A stretch of 64,000 nt of DNA from Siniperca chuatsi. Taxonomy: Eukaryota; Chordata; Actinopteri; Centrarchiformes; Sinipercidae. The notes below the pieces were generated by a model, which was not told the DNA's origin, ran no database searches, and was given only the letters and a program-made list of their open reading frames with translations. Position 1 is the first letter of the stretch. Every line of letters starts with the position of its first letter. A program made the translations under genes and the position numbers. Location: positions 9,623,501 through 9,687,500 of the forward strand of contig NC_058042.1 of assembly GCF_020085105.1 (NCBI RefSeq), written 5' to 3'. Shown one piece after another: positions 1 to 18,300 of this stretch.

Positions 1-959
1 TTCAGGTATGTGAAGAAGCCTAATGCCATATAATTTGTGGTGGTTGTGTGGGCGTTATGATGACAATAACGTTAGCACCCCTTTTGTCTCAGACCCACAG
101 CTTTTCTGGTGTTGTTGATTCCAGCAGAGAAGCGCTGCTCATTCATTAAGTCTTTATGTTAATGCAGACACAGTGCAATTAATGAAATGCTGACAGACAC
201 TACACATGCACCACTGCTGCTAGAATGATACATCTCACGCATGCAATAAATAGGTGTGCACATATTGTATCATGTCAGTACAGTGTGTGGCCTCCATACA
301 GTCTATGGTGCCCACACACAGGTCACCAGCCCAGTCTTGATGCAAAGCAATTAGAATATTTTAGTTTCTATGTGAAACCAGTATACAGCCGCAGCATGGT
401 TTTATGTAAGAGATGCAATAACTCTGTCAGTGCACACATGAAAGATAATTTGGCTGAGGAAAGTGCACTGTCTATGACACATTTGTACACACACACACAC
501 ACACACTCGCACAAGTAATATCTGGACATTCTTAATGCTTTTAAAGTTGTGTGAATACGTTCTTCCCTCTAGTTTTGGTGTTGGTGATTCATGTCTGGAT
601 ATTGTAAATATTATGGCCAAACTGACTGCGTAGGATGATGGGCTTGAGTTTTTCACCCACACTCATCAATTTTTTAAAATAAACTTATGACACATAACTT
701 GATGACACACAAGCTGATTGCGTAAATTTTCGGAACATGAACGTAATCTCTTCAATAATGAAATCTTTCACAAGGTTCAATGTGGAATGACCCCCTGGGT
801 GAGGCAGAGAGGCCAGAGAGGGATGTGATGCTGCCAGTGGTCTCTCTGAGTGGCAGCCAAGACTGTTGAGAAAACAGTCACGAAATCCATTTGACATGAA
901 CCTGATTCACAGGGCTGACTGAAATCTGACACGCACAACTGGAGTTCACGGGGTATTTG

Positions 960-1355
960 CAGTGGTGGAAATGAACAAAGTACATTTACTCAAGTACTGT
1001 ATATCAGTACAATTTTAAAGTACTTTAAAGTAATTTATGCTATTTTATACTTATACTCTACGTTTCAGAGGGCTTTTGTATTTCTCTTTGAGGATTAAAA
1101 TTTTTCATGCAAAACATATAATCGTTTTATAAAATATACTTAGTTATAGATTAAAATGCCCAACAGTATATACTGTAAGTCAGCTGCAACATGCTGGTTA
1201 CATGTTAATGATCAAGAATAATAATACGAAAATATAATACATTAATATAAATTCTGAAAGGGGACATTCTATATAATGAGTACTTTTACTCATTATACTT
1301 TAATTACATTTTACTGATAATACTTTAGTATTTTTTACTTACATGTAATCCACCT
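960..1355 (+). repeat. Short dispersed element, CAGTGGTGGAA family, copy 1
   Basis: The element begins with CAGTGGTGGAA and ends near a reverse-complement end (TCCACCTA, decayed from TCCACCACTG). The interior carries the family hallmarks: repeated ACTTAAGTA / AAGTACTTTAAAGTA blocks, TTTCAGAGG, and GATTAAAATTTTTCATGCAAAACATATAATC. Related copies occur at 1835, 22948, 31748, 32980, 51975 and 63758. The inverted ends suggest a nonautonomous DNA transposon; the superfamily cannot be assigned by eye. Confidence 0.75.
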
Positions 1356-1468
1356 ATGGTGAGAACTTTTTTTTCCTTCTTTTTTGGTCATGTTGTCCTT
1401 GACTTAACTTTATTAAAGTCATTCACACCACCACCAGTTCAGATGAACCTGGTGAACTTGGGGTACAT

Positions 1469-1472
<4 letters not shown>

Positions 1473-1504
<32 letters not shown>

Positions 1505-1516
1505 GTGTGTGTGTGG
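1473..1516. repeat. TG microsatellite
   Basis: A near-continuous TG dinucleotide run followed by a TGG/GGTGG-rich stretch. The predicted small proteins over it are translation artefacts of the repeat. Confidence 0.95.
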
Positions 1517-1834
1517 TGGCGGTGGTTGTTGTTGTGTGTCTTTGTGTGTGTGGTTACTTCTATTTGTGATCTCCCCACAGTTTTTGTGGCAGTTGGTACA
1601 GACTTAAGTCAGTGATGGGTACATTGGTAGTCAAGTCACATATTTTATGTGTATATTTTATACATTTCTACATTCATGTTTTCAATTTTATATATACCAT
1701 ATAGAACTACATGTACAGGAGCTATATATTATATCTTAACTATTTGATATCTATGGTTTCAACCCATGATACCGCTCAAGAAAAATACACTAACACAAAT
1801 AACTCTGTTTCTGTAGCAGAGCTGTATTGTGAGT

Positions 1835-2217
1835 AGTGTTGTGCATTCACATATTCACATCCTTTACTTAAGTAAAAGTAGCCATGATACCACAATGTAA
1901 AAATACTCCATTACAAGAAAAAGTCCTGCATTCAAAATCGATTGATTGCAGATGATTGTGCATAATGCAGTTTAATCTGTAACAATGCATCATATTTTAT
2001 AAACATATGTTTACAAAACCTATTTTTATATTTTGCATGTATATTCTGAATCTAGAACTCCCTAAAGATGTCAGATTAATACATACTGGGGTAGAAAGTA
2101 CAGAAAGTCTCCCTGAAATGTAGTGGAGTAGAAATATAACGCTGCATCAGATGGAAATTTAAAGTAAAGTGCAAGTACCTCAAAGTACTTGAGTACAGTA
2201 CTTGAGTAAATGTACTC
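1835..2217 (-). repeat. CAGTGGTGGAA-family element, copy 2 (inverted)
   Basis: Starts with decayed TIR sequence, then CCTTTACTTAAGTAAAAGTA, the hallmark of the other end of the family, and closes with GTACTTGAGTAAATGTACT. It is in the opposite orientation to the copy at 960, so the two form an imperfect inverted pair separated by about 480 bp. Confidence 0.7.
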
Positions 2218-2354
2218 AGCAGACTAATACTTATTCTAATATTACAGTACATTGTTTAAAAATCCATCTAACTACAGCCATGTCCTGCTACAACATCCAG
2301 AGGTCTGCAGCTGGTAAAACCTATTTACAGTGCAACGTTATTCATGTATCTGAG

Positions 2355-2503
2355 GCGATCCAATAGCCCCATCTATGGACGGAATCGGGCTGTTGCTTCC
2401 TGCCACCCTGACACACCACCACCACCACATCACCATCGCTGCAAAACACAGCACAGGCCGGGCTACTGTCTGTCCCTGAATAAGAGCTAGGAAGACCATC
2501 AAG
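2355..2503 (+). promoter_or_regulatory. cops2: cops2 proximal promoter and 5' UTR (putative)
   Basis: This is the stretch directly upstream of the cops2 ATG. A CCAAT pentamer sits at 2360-2364, about 140 bases before the ATG, and there is no TATA box. The transcription start cannot be fixed from sequence alone. The boundary is an inference. Confidence 0.35.
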
Positions 2504-8471
<5,968 letters not shown>

Positions 8472-8850
8472 TGGCATGTAAAATCAAGAGACAAGGAAAA
8501 TGGCATGTTTTAATACATCCATAAAGTATGCTACTGTGCTTCTTCAAGTATATCCTCTGAGACAAGATACACAGCACAGGTTTTGAGAATGCCACCAATT
8601 TCAAGAAGACTTCAGGAACCCCAAGAAGGTGTTCAAAGTGTGTTGTTTTGTCGTGATGAGAGGAAATCACTGACATTTTTGTTTTTCATGTTCCTGATTG
8701 GCAGATCCTTTCATGTGCAACACACAAACGCTTCAGTTGTTTAAAAAAAAAAAAAGTCCAAATGTGTATGAAAGCTTGTACACAGTATTTTAATGTATAC
8801 TGTTGCCTGTTGGTAATAAACAGATTTCTCTCAGCACTAAAAGGAATCAG
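8472..8850 (+). terminator. cops2: cops2 3' UTR and poly(A) signal
   Basis: Noncoding sequence follows the TGA stop. A canonical AATAAA lies at 8815-8820, about 345 bases after the stop, so cleavage is expected about 8835-8845. A short poly-A stretch precedes the signal. Confidence 0.75.
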
Positions 8851-9323
8851 CTGCCTTTGACTAGCTACAAAGTTTTAACAGTGTGACGGGCTAAACGTCG
8901 AATAAAATGTTTTTAACTGTCATAAATAAGACATAAAGAAATCTTTCTTTTGATTTGAATCACTCTTTGAAAGTATTTCTGTGCACTAATGACGTAACAT
9001 ACTGCTTTTTCCATCAGTAAAAGCTTTATGGGCCTCGACGGTTTCCGTTCCAGGTGACTCCCAGTTCCACACTGACAGCAGTTTGCTCACTCGCAGCAAG
9101 CTGAAGCTACAAGCTAGTCTGCTGAGGGCGCAGCTAGCTGACGCAGCAGCATCTCGCAACAGATAGCGGTGGGGTCTAGTTAGCGGTTAGTAGGAATTGG
9201 GTGTGAGTCTCCCTAAGCCTTCAGTGATTATTATTATTATTTACAATGAAGAAATTAAAAAGGCCCACATCCTGACGTCCGCATTGTGGTCGATGACGGT
9301 CTGAAGCGGCGTTGGTGACTGAC
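8850..9323 (+). promoter_or_regulatory. secisbp2l: secisbp2l promoter and 5' UTR (putative)
   Basis: The gap between the cops2 poly(A) signal and the secisbp2l ATG is only about 500 bp and must hold the promoter and 5' UTR. Candidate CRE/ATF sites are TGACGTAA at 8990-8997 and TGACGTC from 9273. The region 9030-9180 is richer in CpG than its surroundings. The start site is not determined. Confidence 0.4.
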
Positions 9324-12300
9324 ATGGACGCTAGTGACAATAAGGTGAGTTACAGTTAATTTTAAAATGATCTGGTTTTAGTTTGGGTCTTGCTAAAGCT
9401 TTAGCCTATGTAAGAAGGGACATATCGTTAGTTTATTCTACCGAGGCCCAACATTTGACTCTCGTTAACGATATTCAAAAAGCCGCTGTTCCGTTATTGT
9501 AGTTACAAATAGCAGCGTAGCTTAGTGGTGACTTAAATTAGCTATTTGGGCCATTAGTTAAACAAACAACACGGTAGGTTTGGGTGTTTTTGTCATGGGA
9601 AGCACCAATGCGAACAGTTAACCCCTTTTGGCTAGTAAGCTAACGTGAAAACAGCTAACGGTAACCGCAGCTCAGTACAAAAGATAACTGATGTATTTCT
9701 TGTCTTCTGTCGCAATGCATGTGTTTTTGGTCATTTTACAAAATTACTTAGAAATGTTGTCATGGATATAAAGCTATGTGATAAGCCCAGAAACACAGTT
9801 TGTGTTAAGTGTTAGCTTGGCTAGCTAGCTAAAGCTAAACATCTCAGCTGTCATTTTGATCAGTGCGACAGATACAGCGGATTATACAAATGTATTGTTT
9901 GGTTACAATTTGGAGAGGTAGACTTGGTAAAAAGGTGTCAGTCAGGTAGGCATGTGTGCATGAGTGTTGTTATTGTCAGGAGAGGTTTCGTGGATAGTCA
10001 ATAGAGGAACGTCTGGTTCATCTGCATGTATGGCATTCCTCTGACGCTGTTTGCAATGCAGAAAGTTTAGTTTGGTTGCGGTTGGGTTTGGTGTCCCTAT
10101 GCGTATTGCCATTGCCTCAGAGTAACCTGTTAGCTTGCACATTGGGCGATGGTGTTTTCTGGCTGACAACATGGGGTTCTCTGTTCAAATTTGTCAGATT
10201 TCTCAACTGACTACATCTGAAAATGTGCAATCCAGTGCTGTGATATTCATCAGTTCTGTCTTTATTAATGTGAAACCAATTAAAAGCTTAATTGCATATG
10301 GTCCACTTTCTACACAGCTCACCCCACTTTCAGTACAGAAACACATACTGTCTGATTGTGTTTGAAGGCAACTGGTGTGAGAATAAATCCTTACACAAAC
10401 AGAGGCTTGTGAGATCAGTTGCCCCCAGTCTAATCACTGTCATCCCCAATGAATGCACATCTGGGTCTGACCTCACTGCCTTTTTCCACAATCACAGCTA
10501 TTCTCACTCACCCTCTCACTAACACACAGATACACAAAGACACACATGGTTGAATCAAGAGATGGATCCTCTGACCAGCTTTTTATTTATTTATTTTTAA
10601 TAATTGGATGTCTCCGTTCCTGTTCAGAATTCAAGATTTGCCACCAGTGCACATGAGGCCTCCATGCTATGGCTTGCAGTATAATTAGCTTATCCTGTAG
10701 TACGGTCTCTGCTTTATCCTCTCAAACTTAATCCTATAACAGCACCCTATCAGCTATACTGTATCATCGTACAGGTTCAGACCAACTACTGTAGTCCTAA
10801 ACTCTTGCAGCCATATCAGTCTGGGCATGTAGGCTGCTATTATTCCCTAAAAATCTTTCTTTACAACTGTATTTTGCTCTTTACTGAATGGGCATAACAG
10901 GCTCTATTCACCATGGCTATGTTTAGATAGGATCGGATCTATAGATTACCTAAGGAAAAGTAAGAGAACCACCCACAGACAGTAGCAGTGGGAGACAATA
11001 GCTGTCTGTGTGACATCCACTGGCTGCACTGATACTCCATTCATGCATCCCGACCACTGTTTCAGAGAAGTGAGGGGGTGTATTTGTACTCTGAACCCTG
11101 TCACCTCTCCCCATCCTTTGCAAAAAAGCAGATTATTTTAATGGGACCTCTTGGACAGAGCTGCCATCTTGGGTTAGACCAATGCCACCATGATATCAAA
11201 TGAGGAGCATGCAGAGGTGTGAAAGATGCTCCCAGACCGTAATGAAAAAAGACAGCGAAGGACAGGAAAAAATATTTTGGTGTTTTACTTCAAATTGGTT
11301 CATTACTTCACTATTTCAAGTTGTATAGCATTATAGCAATAACACTTTGATATGTTGAGTAAAATAACTGTAAACTGAGAAAATGTAGTTTTGTCACATT
11401 GTTTGAGTGTTGCTCATTTTCAGGAAGATTTCCTGATAGTTTACTTCGTCTGACAGGCATGTAAGGAGTCTCAAATGAAAGTTAATGCATTTATACTGAC
11501 ACTAACAAACATGATATTTTGATAAGACAGTATAGTCCCTCATTCGTCCAGGAATGTTCCATTGTAGAAAAGGTTTCAATCGTAGTCATCTGGACACTGT
11601 TGTCAGAATCAAGACATTTCAGCTCCCATCCAGAGAATGACTTCCGGATGGGAGCCGAAACATCTTGATTCTGAAAACAGTGTCCAGATGACTACGATTG
11701 AAACCTTTTCTATGATATGTTGATATTATGACTTTAAAATAAGGGTTACTACTGTATGTTTAAAAATGTGTAGTGCAATGTATAAAAACATTGCTGTTCT
11801 GTAGTATACAGTACATTAAACATTGTCATGTTTTCTGATTAGATTTTTGTTTTTAATTTAATAAGGAGATACATAGGGCTGCTGATTAGTTGATGTCATT
11901 ACTAAGCATACCCTACCCATTTGAGACTGTCTCTCTAGTTTTCTGTTGTCTGAAGTGGTTGAGCTTGGAAGTACTTTAATGTTTCAGTCCCAAGCCTTCC
12001 TTCCAATGTCCCAGACCTCTAATCTTTGGCCTTTTTGTGGCCTGCTTTATCATTTCTTAGGGATAATGTAGGGCTACATTTGTTCGTCTTTAGAGGAATT
12101 TCAGAAAGAGTTATACTTCCTTCTAGTGAGTTACCAGTGCTGAATTTGGTTTTAAGTTTTAATGTCGAATCCTTATCTTAATATTCTCAATTGGCCAAAA
12201 CACTTTCCTTGTTGTTCCTTACTTTTTTCGTAACTGGTTAGAAACTAATAACCGTTTAATGAAGTTCTGAATTTGGTAAAATTACCTATAGTATAGCCTA

Positions 12301-15300
12301 GGTCTCATAACTACAGAGTGTAGTGTTTGAACCTTGGTGCTCTCAAAGTTCATAGTGTGTCAAAGGCTTTGAGGGAATTGAGCAACATAGCATATGAGGC
12401 CTCAAACACCAGCTTTAAATGTGCATCTACATATTAATTTATCAAGCCACAGCTTGGCAGATAATAGCCTTTATAAAATTAAATAACATAAACAAACTAT
12501 TAACTCCTTTTTGGCTTTGAGGTACAGAGACTTACCTCATCGTAGACCATTTTAACAAGAAGCTGGTCACTGTTTATATTCTTCACCTCTGTTTATCCAG
12601 CTGCAGATGTCTTTCTGTCTGTCAGAATGGTTGGAGCCCTCTTTTGACATGTTGTGTAGGCTACTTTGTTTAGATCTTCAGGCAGTTGTGTATTATGTCA
12701 TCTTTGAACTCAAAAAGGTTTTGTCCTTGTGTTACAACCCATTATCTCTCTCAAGACTGTAAACCAACTGGAACAGTATGAGGAATTGCTCAGCTGTGAT
12801 TATGACTAAACAAATGAGAGGTAGACTATGCATTGCTCTCTCTCTGTCTGTGTCAGACATTCAGTACTCAAGTTAATAAGTTAAAATGGCTTGGCATTTA
12901 TCTTCATATATCTTCTCATACAATTTGAAGTTTTTCCAATGTTTTGAGAGTTGATGCTGGCAAGTTGTGTCGTTAGTCTTTTAAATTTTAATCTCTAGAG
13001 AGAGAGCTTAATGAACTACAGAAATCTACCCAAACAAGTCAAATTATTTAAGACCGTAGCTAGGTTTTCACGACTGTGTTGATATGGATTGTTGCTTCCA
13101 CCCTACAGCAATCCCATTTTATAGGTGTGGGATGGCAATAACAGTAATAAAATAATATGATTCGTTGTACCATTTAGATACAGAGAAGGCAAACAGTGGG
13201 CTTGATAAGACACAAGCAGAGAATGTGGTGACTGACTTTATTTGAACAATTTGAGAAATAGGTCTCCGCCTAAGAGCAGAGACCTTTTTCTCACTCAAAT
13301 GCACCATGTAGTTGCAGTAGTAGCTCACACTGTGACAGTAATGGCTGTCCATTTGTCTTTATGCAGGATGTGAAGCTTTCAGCCGAAGTGGAACCGTTCA
13401 TCCCACAGAAAAAAGGTTTCGAAGGATCCCTAGTCAGCATGAGTCTTTCTGGAGAGGCAGGTGGAGGAGGAGGAGGAGGGGGTGGAGGTATAGGAGGAGG
13501 TGGCGGAGGGGTGGAAACCACTCCCATACCCAGCTACCTCATCACCTGCTACCCTTTCGTCCAGGAGAACCAACCCAACAGGTACTGTTACTCTGTCACA
13601 GCAGGGGGAGATTTACTCTAAAGGCAGTCGCTTCAACTCCATTTAATTCTGAGCTAATGGCACCAGTGTTTCTGGTTCATGATAATTATGGATTTTGCCA
13701 TTGGCATTGTGGGAAGTCTGGTGTCCCCATTGTGAACTGCCCAAGAACAATCTGCTCTCTTCTGGACCTTTCTATTTTCAGAATAACTAATTTACCGCAC
13801 TGTTTACTATAAGAAGAAGAGAACAGAGTGTCCCTAATGTTGTGCTTCACAAGAGATCACAATCAGATCCTTTAAACAGTGTATTGAGTTCAAGCCATTA
13901 GATGCTCTGTAGTTTAAGACTGCTTAATTATGAATAGAAACCTCCCCACAGTTACAGAGTTTACATGGAACTACAATCTGTTTCCAGTGGCTCTTTCTTT
14001 GTCCAAAGTGATCTACTGTATCCTGCACACATCCGCTCCTTTGTTTCCTTCCCTTCTATTTGAATGCAAGGAAATGCTCGCTATAGTAGGCTGGCTGTGA
14101 AAATGTCATCTGGATCCTTATCAACATTTCATTGCATACCATGTACACACCCCCTAACAAACCAACCATCATACACATCACTGCAGCATCACAGATGTTA
14201 ACCCGGGCATCACCCCTCTCTTGAGCCCCTCTTGCTAAAGGGGCTTTAATCTTATTTTGTGGAACACATTTTAATTAGTCTCCCATCATTGCAGCATGTT
14301 TAGAGAAAATACAAACTGAGAAATGTTTTAAATTGGGGGGGTTGTGATTAATTCAGGATGTCACAATCATGTTTCTTTTAACTGAGTAGTTGAGTTTCTT
14401 AATATTGAGTATCTGCCAATACAGAGTCTCATTTTATATTTATTTTTAATCTTGTAACCACATAAGACAGGTGCACAGTGCACACTTAGCCTTAAGTTGA
14501 CCTACATGAAAATAACATTTGACAGCTAAATAGCTTAGTATTAAGACAGTATAACCTGCATCACAGCCTTCCTTTTAGGGTTTCATATAACATTTTGTAG
14601 AATGCAGTATTTTGTATAATCAGTATTGGGAGAGGAGTGTCATTCTGTTAATGTTGTGGCAGTATTTTCAAAGCATAGCACACATGAACATTTTTTGCAC
14701 AAAGCATTGGCAGAGAAGAATTATTTGATTTTGGTTGAAAGAGTAGAATATCAGAAATTATTTAACATGTTACTTCTCTACTGCTTCACAGGCAACATCC
14801 TATATATAATGGAGGGGAGCTGCGCTGGCAGCAGCCTAACCCCAGCCCTGGTGGTTCATACCTGGCCTACCCCATCTTGTCTTCACCCCAGCCTCCTGTC
14901 TCCAATGACTACGCTTATTACCAGATTATGCCTGCTCCATGCCCACCTGTGATGGGCTTCTACCAGCCCTTCCCTGGCACCTATCCAGGTCCAGTGCAAG
15001 CCGGAGTGGTCAACCCTGTCTCAGCAGATGTCAATGAAAGACCACTGCCTCTGGGTCCAGCATATGGGATGGCTAGTCAGAGGGGGAGAGGCATGGTCCG
15101 ACCTAATGTTCTCCCAAAGGTACAGAAGGTCAACAGCCTTATTGTGATACTGTCACATACGTTATTTATATCACTAAAAAATGTCCCTCGTCTTCCTCAG
15201 TCTATTTAGTGAGCATGCCCTGTCTCTTTCTTTCTCCTACAGCAACAGTTGGGTGTGTGCCAGCCTCCAAGGGGTCGCCGCCCTCCAACCAGGAGTGTAG

Positions 15301-18300
15301 CTGTGCAGAAGGAGGTGTGCACCTTGGGGCTTGATGGTAGGACCAAGACAGTCATGCTGGTGGATGCAGCACAGCAGACCGGTAAGAATACTGTGTCAAT
15401 AATTAAAGCTATATTTAAGTCCTACCATGCAGGGTGTATACAGAGGTTTTTTAACAAAAAAATCGAACAAAAACTCTGCCAACTAAGAACTAAAGAAACC
15501 TGTTAGTTGTAGCAGTGAGAAAATCCTGAGTTTCAATTTCCAGCTTAGTGTATGGCCGACGTCAGAGATGTTCTTCATTCCTGTAGCTGAAAGGAAGCTG
15601 AAGCTCAAAACATTCCAGACTTTGTTAAAGTAAGCTGCTTTACCTGTGAACAAGTATTTTTCTTATCAGCGATGAAGCAGGACACAGTGCCAGTAAGAGC
15701 GGTGTCTGGTCTTACAGGTTGATGATGCATGTGCTTAACTTCTGAATGAACTGGAATGCAGAGTTTCCAGTTGACGAGCTTAACATGTGCAGCTCATCAT
15801 GTCTCGAGAAAGCTAATGAGCCTATGTAAATAGTTTGGCTACTCCATTGTAATGTTAGGTCAAGTGAAACATTATAAAGTTGACTGAAAGTAAAGTTGGT
15901 CAAAAAGTTGTGTTCAACAAGTCTGCATTGATTCTTCTACAGTATTTATAGTCCTTTTTTTTATTAACATTTATATGTTAATGATGGATGGTAGCAGTTT
16001 TATTCCACTTTATAACACTGCGTAATAAGTTCATTTTAGGTCTAAGTTTCTCTTACTTTGTCCTCAGATTTCCCCGGTGAGGTGTCAGGGCGGAGTGCTG
16101 CTGAGCGGGCAAGTCCCCTGCTGTGGAAGAACCGAACAAAGAGAAGACGGGCATCCCATCCAGGTGAAATCTACAACGAGCAGGGCGCCAGTGAGGCAGA
16201 TATAGACAGTGACAGTGGCTACTGTAGCCCCAAACACAACCAGGCAACAGGGGTAACACAACGAACAGCAGAGAATACAGCAGCACCCACAGTAAGTTGG
16301 CTACTTCCCATCAGCTCCAGACCCAACAGACTTACAGTAAAGTGTAGAATTTTTTAACTCATAATCTGTAAATTGATATTGGAAGGGGTTCGAAACGCAT
16401 TGAAAATATGTAAATAAAGCATAAAATAAAGATAGCAATACAGATAGCAAGTCAGGAGCTTGAAACTCCAAGCTGAATACCGCTCTGAAAAATGTCATTT
16501 CAAAAAATAGATTGAGATAGGCTGTTATGTTATTTATAGTTAAGGTAGAAGGTCAGGAATTATTTGGTCTTGACATTTGATTTGACCTGTCACTGAACAG
16601 TAAGTGAGTAAATACCAGTGTGGGAGGTGTAATGTTGTCCTTAAATTACCTTTGCCCTCACAGTGTTATTAGCATATTTAACATACACTAGATATCTCAA
16701 CTTGTCTTTTTTCTCTACCTTTTCCATATTTTCTGTGTTGTATAGGGAGTAGAGGCTGGTGTAATGACAGGTAAGTTTAATGCAACATGTTTTGAATGAA
16801 TCTTCACACTGTGCTTTCATATCCATATTTCTTATGTATCCTGTATATAATATATTGCAAATTAATGGATTTTTTTAAACCAGAGAATTGCTATTAATTT
16901 TGTTTTGTTCACTAGCAGGTACCTGGGTAAATGTAGCCTCTCAGGCTACCCCAAAGTCCTGGGGGGACAGGAACGGCCAGTTTCACAGACCAGACCAGAG
17001 GAAGAATCCTGAACAGAGAAACTTCACACAGGTACAATAGATCCCACTGGAGCAGACACTCAGTAAAAAATTGCGATCTGATAACACCCTGACATTTTTG
17101 AGAAATACTTAAATAAAAATATACAGTATGTAGCATTACAATTACATTAATCATTAGCATACTGTTATTGATTTTTGGTGGCATTTGAAGATAGAATTTT
17201 TCAGAGTACGAGTTGAACTTTTTATATGATGCGGACATCCAGTCTCTCACATAATGCAAATCTGTAGTGTCTGTCATACATAGTCAATGAACAATTTAAA
17301 GAAAAAAAACAGCCATTCACAGGGGTACATGAGTCAACCTATCGGGAAACTGTCATAAGCAAGAAAAATGTCTGACTCTGTCTGACTCCTGTGTTTTCTG
17401 TGCGTCTCTGCCTCTCAGGATTTCCACAGTGGCTATCCAGGGCGTGTGCCACCCAACCAGTCAGAACAAAGACTACAGCCAGCTGTGGTAACTGGCACTG
17501 AGCTCACCCCAGAGCCCCTCTACTTTGAGGTGAGAGAGGGTTTTTGTGAATTTCATTGTAATGAATTCTCAATGCCGCATTGTTACCATGACTCATAATA
17601 GATTTATTTTAGCCAGAGTTTATTTGTTGTGCTGAAATGTTTTCTACATGTTTGTCAGGATGAAGATGAGTTCCCAGATCTCGCTACTGGAGGGGCTGTC
17701 CAACGCAGCACCAAACCAGAATCTACTGCAGCACAGACACACACGCAACCTAAACTGCCCAAAAACCTGGTAAGGGAAAGCACTTTCTGAGGACAACTGT
17801 CTTTAAAGGCTCACGCTGTGTCATGTGCTGACTGTTTGCAGGATTTACTAAATACTAGAGGTGTGTATCTTTTTCTCTCAGAGGATTTGATCGGTATCTA
17901 CATACACAGTTCACCATCTGATACAAAAACACATAAAATTAAAAATAAAAACAAAATGCATATACATTTGTAACAATTCGATACAGTTAGTGTCATCCCT
18001 CTGAATTTGGTATTTTTAATAATGCTGTATGGCATGACCCTGCAAATAAAACAGCACATAGCTTCAGTTTTGCTTTAAACCGGGAGAAGCTTGAAAGTAG
18101 CATTAGCATTGTTTTGTGTTTACTGCTCCCCTCAGTAACTCGGTCAGTGTACATATCGCCTTTTTAAATTAGTAGCAAGGTGTGTGGTGCCCCCAGCATA
18201 TTTTACGATACTGCTGCACGTTTTGAAGACTGCAAATGCCATGTAAACTTCAGGCTGCATTGTACACGTTGCATGCACCAATTCCCACACACACACACAC

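Larger units (their letters stand above)
1..2354. other. Intergenic region upstream of cops2
   Basis: No coding exon is recognisable on either strand. It holds a CA run (487-506), a TG run (about 1473-1516) and two oppositely oriented copies of a short teleost repeat (960-1355 and about 1835-2217). In mammals GALK2 is divergent from COPS2 here; I looked for its first exon on the minus strand and did not see it, so it is either further left or absent. Confidence 0.6.

Noticed and set aside
13291-13527. Minus-strand proline-rich reading frame
   Set aside because: It is the antisense image of the polyglycine tract of secisbp2l exon 2.
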